Notes under the pieces: generated by a model | Database searches by the model: none | Told to the model about the DNA's origin: nothing | Seen by the model: only the letters and a program-made list of their open reading frames with translations | DNA from: JAWLBY01 sp041687455 | GTDB taxonomy: Bacteria > Pseudomonadota > Gammaproteobacteria > Xanthomonadales > Xanthomonadaceae | Direction of reading: 5' to 3' | NCBI GenBank assembly: GCA_041687455.1 | Contig: JAWLBY010000014.1 | Location: forward strand, 1 to 64,000 | DNA: 64,000 nt | Position numbers and translations under genes: made by a program | Shown: piece by piece, positions 34,591 to 42,662 of the stretch | How positions within the stretch are numbered: the first letter of the stretch is position 1 | How the letters are laid out: each line of letters opens with the position of its first letter

Positions 34591-34692
34591 CCTGTAGGAG
34601 CCGCTTCAGCGGCGACCGCGGACCGCCGACGCGGCGTCGCGGTCGCCGCAGCATCGTGGCTTGGCGGTCGCCGCTGAAGCGCTCCTGCAGGG
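34591..34692. repeat. REPIN: inverted pair of REP palindromes
   Basis: TGTAGGAGCCGCTTCAGCGG at the left and its near complement (GCCGCTGAAGCGCTCCTGCA) at the right, about 40 bases apart, form a symmetrical ~100-base element. The palindrome is a variant of the family amplified at 22.1-23.6 kb. No RAYT-type transposase is encoded in this window. The rest of 34501-34746 shows no gene. Confidence 0.8.
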
Positions 34693-34746
34693 ACGGGTGA
34701 AGCGTCGCCGGGCACTGAGCTGTGATGCACGGACCGCGAATCGTCG

Positions 34747-35757
34747 TCAGCCGAGCGCCTTGCCGAACGCCTCGATCGTCCGCGTGATGCCGGCGTCGTC
34801 GATGTCGAGGTGCGTGACCAGCCGGACAGTCGGCAGATAACCGATCGAGGCTCGAATGTTCGCGGCATCGAGCGCCTGGCGCAGCGCCGGCAGTCGCTCC
34901 GGCGCGAGCCGGACGAACACCATGTTCGTATGCGGCCCGTCGACTTCGATGCCGAGCCCGCGCAGGCCGTCGGCCAGCCGCGTCGCACGGGCGTGGTCGT
35001 CGGCGAGGCGGCCGACGTGGTGATCGAGCGCGTGTTCGCAGGCCGCGGCCAGCATGCCGCACTGGCGCATGCCGCCGCCGGCGACCTTGCGCCAGCGCCG
35101 GGCTTTCGCGACCAGCGACTGCGAACCGAGCAGCACCGAGCCGACCGGGGCACCGAGGCCTTTCGAGAAACACACCGAAACGCTGTCGAAGTGCTGCGCG
35201 ATCTGCCGCGCCGGCAGATGGCTGGCCACCGCGGCGTTGAACAGCCGGGCGCCGTCGAGATGGGTCGCGAGGCCGCGCTCGCGGGCCAGCGCGGTTGCCG
35301 CTTCGATGTAGTCGAGCGGCAATGCGCGGCCGTGCCAGGTGTTCTCGAGGCACAGCACGCGGCTGCGGGCGAAATGCGGGTCGTCGATCTTGATCGCGGA
35401 AGCGATCGCGTCGAGCGCCATCCGGCCATCGGCGGCCTGCACAATCGGCTGCGGCTGGATCGAGCCGAGCACCGCGGCGCCGCCGCCTTCCCACTTGTAG
35501 CAATGCGCCTCGGCGCCGACCAGGTATTCGTCGCCGCGCTCGCAATGCGCCATCAGCGCCAGCAGGTTCGACTGCGTGCCCGACGGCACGAACAGTCCGG
35601 CCTCGAAACCGAGCGCGTCGGCGAGGCGCTGCTGCAGCCGGTTCACGCTCGGGTCCTCGCCGTAGACGTCGTCGCCGAGTTCGGCCGCGGCCATCGACTG
35701 CCGCATCGCGGCGGTCGGCTGCGTGACGGTATCGGAGCGCAGGTCGATCCAGTGCAT
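34747..35757 (-). CDS. ltaE: low-specificity L-threonine aldolase
   Basis: PLP enzyme cleaving L-threonine or allo-threonine to glycine and acetaldehyde. The PLP lysine is K199 in SVCFSKGLGAPVGS; THLDGARLFNA upstream binds the cofactor, and the N-terminal DLRSDTVTQPT is typical. The 336-residue length is normal. A 55-base piece of this gene is duplicated 0.5 kb downstream. Confidence 0.96.
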   Translation of the reverse strand: MHWIDLRSDTVTQPTAAMRQSMAAAELGDDVYGEDPSVNRLQQRLADALGFEAGLFVPSGTQSNLLALMAHCERGDEYLVGAEAHCYKWEGGGAAVLGSIQPQPIVQAADGRMALDAIASAIKIDDPHFARSRVLCLENTWHGRALPLDYIEAATALARERGLATHLDGARLFNAAVASHLPARQIAQHFDSVSVCFSKGLGAPVGSVLLGSQSLVAKARRWRKVAGGGMRQCGMLAAACEHALDHHVGRLADDHARATRLADGLRGLGIEVDGPHTNMVFVRLAPERLPALRQALDAANIRASIGYLPTVRLVTHLDIDDAGITRTIEAFGKALG

Positions 35758-35826
35758 GGCAGTGCCTCCGGCAAAGACCGCGATGCTACGCAGATCGCCG
35801 CGGCGACTCCACGGCGCCGGGCCCGG

Positions 35827-36222
35827 TCACTCCTCGTCGCAGACCTGCAGCGGGTCGTGGATCACCGCATCGCAGCGACGCTGCAGGTGGCGACGGAACT
35901 CGTCGCAGGCCTGCGGATCGATCCGGCCGGCGTGGCGGTCGACCCAGTCGATCGCGGCCGGCGCCAGTTGCAGCAGCCGCTGCAGCCGGGCCCGGCCGAG
36001 CGCGTGCTCGCTGCGCACGAAGCGTCGGGCGCTGGCCTCGGACAGCGTTGCTGCCCGCAGGCTGGCCGCCGCGTGCAGCAGGCGCAGCGAGCCGTGGCCG
36101 CTGCGGGCCTGTTCGATCGCCCGATCGAAGGTCTGCACGACCCAGCGGGTCAGCGCCTCCGGATCGGGCATTTGCAGTCCGGCATCGGCTTCGGACAACG
36201 GTTGGCATTGCATCGACATCAC
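35827..36222 (-). CDS. hypothetical helical protein
   Basis: A 131-residue protein that I do not recognise. It is mostly alpha-helical, rich in Arg, Ala and Leu, with three cysteines and no signal peptide or membrane segment. Possible starts are the adjacent ATG codons 36222 and 36219 or ATG 36213. Same strand as the downstream ltaE and the upstream metallo-hydrolase gene, with gaps of 69 and 148 bases. Confidence 0.6.
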   Translation of the reverse strand: MMSMQCQPLSEADAGLQMPDPEALTRWVVQTFDRAIEQARSGHGSLRLLHAAASLRAATLSEASARRFVRSEHALGRARLQRLLQLAPAAIDWVDRHAGRIDPQACDEFRRHLQRRCDAVIHDPLQVCDEE

Positions 36223-36359
36223 GGCGGCCCCTGTGCACGCTCCGGTGCAGGGGCAGCAAGTCGCGTGCCAGCCACGGATCGGGCGGCCGGTGCCGTTCGC
36301 CGGTCGCGGCCTGCGCGATGACGGAACGCCGACGCCGGGCCGGAACCGCCCGGCGACGG

Positions 36360-36378
36360 CCGGCTGACGCTCAGCCGG
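36360..36378. terminator. Hairpin spanning the metallo-hydrolase stop codon
   Basis: CCGGCTGA and its exact complement TCAGCCGG are separated by three bases; the TGA stop of the minus-strand hydrolase is part of the stem. No T-run follows. The 148-base gap that begins here (36223-36370) holds no gene. Confidence 0.4.
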
Positions 36379-37030
36379 CGACGGCGGCGTCGGACACGAA
36401 CGGATTGTGTCGCCGCTCGTCGCCGAAACTCGAGATCGGCCCGTGGCCGGGCACGAAGCGGACCTCGTCGCCGAGCGGGAACAGCCGCTGCCGGATCGAC
36501 CGGATCAGGTCGGCGTGATTGCCGCGCGGGAAATCGGTGCGGCCGATCGATCCGGCAAACAGCACGTCGCCGACGAAGGCGATCGCGGATGCTGCATGGT
36601 GGAACACGACATGACCGGGCGTATGGCCCGGGCAATGCAGCACCTCGAAGGTCAGTTCGCCGACCGTGACGCGGTCGCCATGCCGCAGCCAGCGCTCCGG
36701 CTCGAACGGTTCGGTCGGCGGAAAGCCGTAGCCTGCCGCGGCCTGCGGCAGGCCGTCGATCCAGAAGCGGTCGTCCTCGTGCGGGCCTTCGACCGGCAGC
36801 GCCAGCCGCCGCTGCAGTTCGCGCACGCCGCCCGCGTGGTCGAGGTGGCCGTGGGTGACGAGGATCTTCTCGAGCCTCAGCCCGCGCGCGGCGACCGCCG
36901 CCAGCAACCGCTCTACCTCGCCGCCCGGATCGATCAGCGCGGCCCGCAGCGTGCGGCTGCACCAGACCAGCGAACAGTTCTGCTGGAACGGCGTGACCGG
37001 ATGGATTTCGACATGGAGGCCCGGATGCAT
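36371..37030 (-). CDS. metallo-beta-lactamase-fold hydrolase (glyoxalase II-like)
   Basis: A 219-residue cytoplasmic hydrolase of the YcbL/GloB group. The zinc site THGHLDH is at residues 59-65 (H60, H62, D64, H65), with the later ligand His in CPGHTPGHV, an Asp in FVGDVLF, and His in VPGHGP. It is shorter than true glyoxalase II, lacking the C-terminal glutathione-binding domain; thioesterase activity is plausible. Confidence 0.9.
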   Translation of the reverse strand: MHPGLHVEIHPVTPFQQNCSLVWCSRTLRAALIDPGGEVERLLAAVAARGLRLEKILVTHGHLDHAGGVRELQRRLALPVEGPHEDDRFWIDGLPQAAAGYGFPPTEPFEPERWLRHGDRVTVGELTFEVLHCPGHTPGHVVFHHAASAIAFVGDVLFAGSIGRTDFPRGNHADLIRSIRQRLFPLGDEVRFVPGHGPISSFGDERRHNPFVSDAAVAG

Positions 37031-37109
37031 CGGCGCATTGTAGCGGCGCGGCCGGCGTCATCCGCGGCGGCCGCGCTATGCTTGGGCCGGACGGGGCGGG
37101 GAATCGGCG

Positions 37110-38264
37110 ATGACCCATTCGAGCGGATCGGCCTTGGTGTTCGCCGGCGACGAGCCGGGCTCGTGGTGGGTCGTGCATTGCCGCCATCCGCGCTTTGCCG
37201 GCCGACTTCTGCAGGCCGACCAGTTCAACGCCGAGCCGCGCTACGCGGCGGTGCTGCCGCACGGCATGGATGTCGCGGTGCCGGTGCATTTCAATCTCGG
37301 CAGCGACGTGCTGGTGATCACCGACTTCATCGACCCGGTCACGCTCGGCGCGGGCGAATCACCGCCGCAGGTGGTGCTGAGCCAGCCGATGCTCGAAGCA
37401 CTGGATGCGTGCAGCGCTGCGATCGCGCGGATCGCCCGCTGCGATTCGCGGTTCGCGCCGCTGTCGGCGCAGGCCGAGCAGTTCCTGGTCGGCTGGCGGA
37501 TCGCCGGCAGCGGCGACGACGAACTCGATCTGCTGCACGCCGGCGGCGCGCAGGTGCGGATCCGGCGCGAAGGCGGCGGCTGCAGCGCAGAGCTGATCCA
37601 GCCGCCGGCCGCCGATGCACTGTTCGGCTGGGCGCCGACGCTGCTGCACGAGCGGCTGCAGCGAGTCGCCGGCGAGCGGGCGATGCGGCTGTTCGCGAGC
37701 GGCTGGGACCGGCTCGCCGACGACAACGGCGCGACGATCACGCTCGATGCGGTCGCGCGCGCCGATCGCGGCGAGCTGCGCTGGAGCCATGACCGGAGCG
37801 ATGGCGTTCCTTACGTCGCGTTCGAGCTGGCGAGCGAAACCGGCAGGCAGCGGCGCCGGCTCGCGGTCGAACTGGAACAGGACGTGCCGCTGACGCATGC
37901 CGATCGGCCGCTCGACCGCAGCGACGTCGAAGTGATCCTGTCGCTGGTACCGAGCTACGGGCTGCACGACGCGATCGCGCTGGTCGCGGCGCAGCGCTTC
38001 GGCTGGGTCGAGAACTTCGTCGAGCGCGGCGCCGATGCCGACGACCAGCCGGCACTGCCGTACTTTCCATGCGAAGTGGAACTGCGGGTCGATGGCGAGT
38101 GCCTGCCGGCGGTCGTGTTCGAGCCGCCCGGCCGCGACGGCCTGTACCGGCTGATCGTCGCGCCGCATGCGGCGCCGGCCACCGGCCCCGACGCCGCAGC
38201 CCTGCTGCCGTTCGAATGCGTACAGCTCGAACGCCGGCATTTCCATCTGCCGGCGTATCTGTGA
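37110..38264 (+). CDS. hypothetical 384-residue protein
   Basis: I do not recognise this protein. It appears soluble, rich in acidic residues and beta-strand patterns, without signal peptide or membrane helix. The first third resembles a small binding domain, and the C-terminus shows DLP-like PAYL after ERRHFHLP. It is monocistronic, divergent from the metallo-hydrolase gene by 79 bases and convergent with the stress-protein gene by 49 bases. Codon usage matches its neighbours, supporting a real gene. Confidence 0.7.
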   Translation: MTHSSGSALVFAGDEPGSWWVVHCRHPRFAGRLLQADQFNAEPRYAAVLPHGMDVAVPVHFNLGSDVLVITDFIDPVTLGAGESPPQVVLSQPMLEALDACSAAIARIARCDSRFAPLSAQAEQFLVGWRIAGSGDDELDLLHAGGAQVRIRREGGGCSAELIQPPAADALFGWAPTLLHERLQRVAGERAMRLFASGWDRLADDNGATITLDAVARADRGELRWSHDRSDGVPYVAFELASETGRQRRRLAVELEQDVPLTHADRPLDRSDVEVILSLVPSYGLHDAIALVAAQRFGWVENFVERGADADDQPALPYFPCEVELRVDGECLPAVVFEPPGRDGLYRLIVAPHAAPATGPDAAALLPFECVQLERRHFHLPAYL

Positions 38265-38313
38265 GGTCGGGTTTCGGGATTCGGAAAGCGGAGCGCGGGC
38301 GGGCAATCGACGG

Positions 38314-39204
38314 TCAGGCGCCGTGCGGCACCACCAGCACATCGCACGGTGCTTCGGCGACCGCGTGCAGGCTGGTGCTGCCGAGCAGGCCGGCTTCGAT
38401 GCGGGTCTTGCCGTGCGCGCCGATCGCGAGCAGGTCGGCGTCGGTGGCGCGCAGCACGTCGTCGAGTTCGTGCGAGGCACGGCCGTCGCGAACGTGGATC
38501 AGCGCCTCGGCGCTGCCGAGATCGACCGCCAGTTGCTGCAGCCGTTCGTAGACGGTCTTGCGGGCGCGGTCGAGGTTGGCGCGCCGGGTGGCGTCGTCGA
38601 GACCGAGCGCGTCGAGCCGGATGCGCGGCTGCTCCAGCGCGGTGAACAGCGCCACCTGCGCCTGCGGCGCGAGGCGGCGGGACAGTCGCGCGGCGCGCAT
38701 CGCGTCGTCGCTGAAGTCGCTGGCGATCAGCAGTCGCGCGTAGTCGGCCGCCAGCGGTCGCCGCACCACCAGCAGCGGACGCCGGGCATGGCGGACGATC
38801 GATTGCGCGGTGGAGCCGAACAGGCGCCGGGCCAGCGCGCCCTCGCCGGTCGCGCCGATCACGATCAGGTCGGCGTCGTTCTCGTCGCCGCGCGCGAGCA
38901 CCAGCCGCTCCGGCGGCGAGGCTTCGCAGTGCAGCGCGATCTCGATGCCGGGATAGCGTCCGGCCAGGTCGGCGCGGATCCGCTCCATCCGCGACTGCGC
39001 AGCGTCGACCAGCTCACTGTTCTCGATCCAGGTGCCGCCGGCCATGTCGCCCCAGACCGGCATCGGAATCGGCAGCGGCGATGCGTGGACGAGTTCGAGC
39101 CGGGCGCCATGCTGGCCGGCCAGCCGGGCCGCGCGCTCGAGCGCGAGATCGGCGGTCTCGGAAAAATCGGTGGCTGCCACGATGCTGCTGATCGTTGCGT
39201 TCAT
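38314..39204 (-). CDS. tandem-domain universal stress protein
   Basis: Two UspA domains in one 296-residue chain (about 1-150 and 155-296). Each has the ATP-binding loop pattern: GATGEGALARRLFGSTAQSI in the first and GAHGKTRIEAGLLGSTSLHA in the second. Such proteins bind ATP and are induced by stress or growth arrest in other bacteria. ATG 39204 starts the domain; the long upstream frame is antisense to recC. Divergent from recC. Confidence 0.93.
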   Translation of the reverse strand: MNATISSIVAATDFSETADLALERAARLAGQHGARLELVHASPLPIPMPVWGDMAGGTWIENSELVDAAQSRMERIRADLAGRYPGIEIALHCEASPPERLVLARGDENDADLIVIGATGEGALARRLFGSTAQSIVRHARRPLLVVRRPLAADYARLLIASDFSDDAMRAARLSRRLAPQAQVALFTALEQPRIRLDALGLDDATRRANLDRARKTVYERLQQLAVDLGSAEALIHVRDGRASHELDDVLRATDADLLAIGAHGKTRIEAGLLGSTSLHAVAEAPCDVLVVPHGA

Positions 39205-39317
39205 CACCGGCTCCGTTGCGGTTGTGCGTCCAGTCTGCACCCGAATGCCCCGATCGTGGCTGACTTCGATCAAACTCGGCGGTCCGGTTCCGCCCATCCA
39301 CGGGGTTTCGCCCAACG

Positions 39318-42300
39318 ATGCCATCGCTTCGGGGATTGCAGATCCACCGCGCCAGCCGGGTCGAGCGGCTGGCCGAGCGGCTGGCCGCGGCACTGGATGC
39401 CGCACCGCCGGCGCATCCGCTGGCCGCGCAGCAGATCGTCGTTGCCCATCCGGGGCTGGGCAGTTGGCTGCGGCAACTGCTGGCGCGCCGGCGCGGGCCG
39501 GACGGCGCGCCCGGCATCGCCGCCCATCTGGAGTTTCTGCTGCCGGGCGAATGGCTGGCCGGTCTGGCCCGCCGTCACCTGCCGGCCGATCGGCAGCCAG
39601 CGTCGGTCTGGCAGCGCGAAGCGCTGCGCTGGCGAATCCTCGAACATCTGCCGACGCTGGACGCGCCCGCGGTTACCCGCTACCTGGCCGACGATGCCGG
39701 CGGCCGCCGCGCGTTCCAGCTCGCCGAACACCTGGCCGCGCTGTACACGCAGTACCTGATCTATCGCCGCGACTGGATCGCCGCCGCCGAAGCCGGCCGC
39801 GACGATCACTGGCAGGCGCGCCTGTGGCGGGCGCTGGCGACCGACATCGCGCAGCCGCACCGCGCCGGCGTCTCGGCCGCGCTGATCGAAGCGCTGGCGA
39901 CCGGTGCCGCCGACGCCGAGCCGCCGCTGCACCTGTTCGGCGTCAATCACCTGCCGCCGGATGCGCTGCGGGCGCTGGCGGCATTCGCGCAGCACGCCGA
40001 CGCGCATCTGTACTTCGCCGACCCCTGCGCCGATTACTGGCACGACCTGTTCAGCGAACGCGCGCTGGCCCGCGCAGCGGCACGTGGCCGCGCCGCCTAC
40101 GCCGAAGTCGGCCACCCACTGCTGGCGGCGCTGGCCCGGCACGGGCAGCAGTTCAACCGCGCGCTCGACGCGCTGGAGCCGATCGACGATTGGCGCGACC
40201 CGGCCGACGAGGACGACGCCGACGCCGCCGCGCTGCCGCTGCTCGGCCGCCTGCAGCAGTCGATCCGGCGGCTGCAGCCGGACTGCGTCGACGGCCCGCC
40301 CGATCCGGCCGACGCCTCGCTGCGCGTGCACGCCTGCCACACCCGGCTGCGCGAACTGGAAGTGCTGCGCGACGCCCTGCTCGACCGGCTCGCCGCGACT
40401 CCCGACCTGCGCCCGGCCGACATCGTCGTGATGGCGCCCGACATCGGCGCCTACGCCAGCCTGATCCCGGCCGTGTTCGGTCCGCCGGCGCAGTGGCTGC
40501 CGGCCGAGCGCGGCCAGATCCCGTACCGGATCGCCGACCGCGCGCTGGCCGCGCAGCACCCGCTGGCGAACTGCTTCGCGCAGTTGCTGGAACTGCCGGA
40601 ACGGCGCTTCGAATTCGGCGAGCTGCTGGCCTGGCTGGCGGTGCCGGCGATCGCCCGCCGGTTCGATTTCGGCCCCGGCGATCACGCAGCGCTGGAGCGC
40701 TGGCTGCTGCGCAGTCGCGTGCAGTGGGGCCTCGATGGCGCGATGAAGGCCGACTTCTGCGGCATCGACGAGCCACAGCACAGTTGGGCCTGGGCGCTCG
40801 ACCGGCTGCTGCTCGGCGTGATGGTCGGCGCCGATCCGGCCTTCGACGGCTTCGACGGCATCACGCCGACGGCGCCGGCGACCGGTCCGGATGCCGACGC
40901 GCTCGGCAGGCTGCGCCGGCTGCTGCGGCTGCTGGCCGACGGCCGCGCGCGGATGACCGGCCGGCAGCGGCTGTCGGACTGGTGCGGCTGGCTGCTCGGC
41001 TGGCTCGACGCGCTGTTCGAAGCCGATCCTGTCGACGCCGCCGAAACCGCCGCGCTGCACGCGCTGCGCAAGCAGATCGGCACGCTGCAGGACGGCGCCT
41101 TGCGCGCCGATTGCGATCCGCAGCTCGGCTGGCCGGCCGTGCGCGAGGCGCTGCGCGGCGCCCTCGACGGCGCGCCGAGCCAGCCGCGCTTCCTCGAAGG
41201 CGGCATGACCTTCTGCGGCATGGTGCCGGCGCGGGTGGTGCCGTTCCGGGTGGTTGCGATCCTCGGTCTCGACGAGGCGGCGTTCCCGCGCCAACCGCCG
41301 GCGCCGGGACTGAACCTGATCGCCGCCGCGCCGCGCGACGGCGACCGCGATCCGCTGGCCGAAGACCGCTACCTGTTCCTCGAATGCCTGATGTCGGCGC
41401 GCGATGCGCTGCATCTGTCGTACCAGGGCGAAGGTGCCGACGACGGCCAGCCGCGCAATCCGGCCGCGCCGCTGGCCGAGCTGCTCGGCTTCCTGGCACG
41501 CCGGATCGACTCCGCCGGCCAGGCGCCGCCATGGCTGCTGCGGCATGCGCTGCAGCCGTTCGATCCGCGCTACTACGGCGCCCGCGGCGACGACCCGCGC
41601 TGGTTCTCGTTCGCGGCGGCCTATGCGTTGCCGAACGACCGCCACGCGACGCCGGCGCGCCGCGGCCTGCTCGGCGCGCGCTGGCCGACTGCCAGCATCG
41701 ACGACGACGCGCCGCCCCGGTCGCTGCGCGAGCTGCTGCGTTTCCTGCGCCAGCCGCTGCGGCACTACTGCGAGCGTCGGCTGCGCCTGCGGCTCGACAT
41801 CCTCGACGACGACCAGCCGGACGGCAGCGAATCGTTCGCGCCGCGCGCCGCCGCAGTCGACGGCATCGAGAGCGCGTTGCTCGAACGCGCGCTGTGGCAG
41901 GCCGAACCGATCGATCCGCGGCATCCACCGGCCTGGCTCGCCGGCGCCGGCCTGCTGCCACCGGGCGCGCCGGGCGATGCCGCCTACCGCCGCGCGGCAC
42001 GGCTGGCCGACGCCGCCGCGCAGGCGCTGCACGAGCGCTTCGGCGCCACGCTCGAGCGGCCGGTCGGGCGCCCGGTCACGGTCGCGCTCGACGGCCGCGA
42101 GCGGCTGTACGGGCATGTCCGGCCGCTGCTGCGCGACGCCGGTGGCTGGCTGCTGCCGGCCTGGCGGTTCGGCCGCGAGCTGCCGCTCCGGCAGCAATTG
42201 CCGCTGTTCGTGCGCTGGGCGGCGCTGACGCTGGCCGAGCCGATGACGCCGGTGCGGGTCGAGGTCGTCACGGTCGACGAGCGTGACGGCCGGCTGCGGG

Positions 42301-42662
42301 TCGGCTTCTCGCCGGCCTGCGCCGGCTGGTCGGACGGCCCGCCGGAATCGGTCCACCAGCGCGCACAACACGGCCTGCGGCGGCTGCTCGAACTGTTCGA
42401 GCTCGGCGCCGTCGCGCCGTTGCCATGGCTGCCGTACAGCAGCGACGCCTGCGCGGCGGCCGACCCGGACCAGCGCGAGGCGAAGGTCCGGCAGGTCTGG
42501 AACGGCGAGCGCGACTACACGCCGCCGTACCCACGCTACCTGCTCGGCGACGACGGCCCGTTCGCGGACGACGGCGAGCTGCGTGCCGAATTCACTGCGC
42601 TGGCCGAGCAGATCGCCGCGCTGCTGGCACCGGCATCGGCGGCCGAGGAGAACGCCGCATGA
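39318..42662 (+). CDS. recC: exodeoxyribonuclease V gamma subunit
   Basis: RecC subunit of the RecBCD helicase-nuclease, which recognises Chi and splits the strands. The 1114-residue length fits. The N-terminal part shows RVERLAERLAAAL and HPGLGSWLRQ; the central VVAILGLDEAAFPR and the YHLSYQG-like stretch mark the inactive helicase core. The start is ATG 39318, soon after the divergent stress gene. The stop overlaps recB by four bases. Confidence 0.96.
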   Translation: MPSLRGLQIHRASRVERLAERLAAALDAAPPAHPLAAQQIVVAHPGLGSWLRQLLARRRGPDGAPGIAAHLEFLLPGEWLAGLARRHLPADRQPASVWQREALRWRILEHLPTLDAPAVTRYLADDAGGRRAFQLAEHLAALYTQYLIYRRDWIAAAEAGRDDHWQARLWRALATDIAQPHRAGVSAALIEALATGAADAEPPLHLFGVNHLPPDALRALAAFAQHADAHLYFADPCADYWHDLFSERALARAAARGRAAYAEVGHPLLAALARHGQQFNRALDALEPIDDWRDPADEDDADAAALPLLGRLQQSIRRLQPDCVDGPPDPADASLRVHACHTRLRELEVLRDALLDRLAATPDLRPADIVVMAPDIGAYASLIPAVFGPPAQWLPAERGQIPYRIADRALAAQHPLANCFAQLLELPERRFEFGELLAWLAVPAIARRFDFGPGDHAALERWLLRSRVQWGLDGAMKADFCGIDEPQHSWAWALDRLLLGVMVGADPAFDGFDGITPTAPATGPDADALGRLRRLLRLLADGRARMTGRQRLSDWCGWLLGWLDALFEADPVDAAETAALHALRKQIGTLQDGALRADCDPQLGWPAVREALRGALDGAPSQPRFLEGGMTFCGMVPARVVPFRVVAILGLDEAAFPRQPPAPGLNLIAAAPRDGDRDPLAEDRYLFLECLMSARDALHLSYQGEGADDGQPRNPAAPLAELLGFLARRIDSAGQAPPWLLRHALQPFDPRYYGARGDDPRWFSFAAAYALPNDRHATPARRGLLGARWPTASIDDDAPPRSLRELLRFLRQPLRHYCERRLRLRLDILDDDQPDGSESFAPRAAAVDGIESALLERALWQAEPIDPRHPPAWLAGAGLLPPGAPGDAAYRRAARLADAAAQALHERFGATLERPVGRPVTVALDGRERLYGHVRPLLRDAGGWLLPAWRFGRELPLRQQLPLFVRWAALTLAEPMTPVRVEVVTVDERDGRLRVGFSPACAGWSDGPPESVHQRAQHGLRRLLELFELGAVAPLPWLPYSSDACAAADPDQREAKVRQVWNGERDYTPPYPRYLLGDDGPFADDGELRAEFTALAEQIAALLAPASAAEENAA

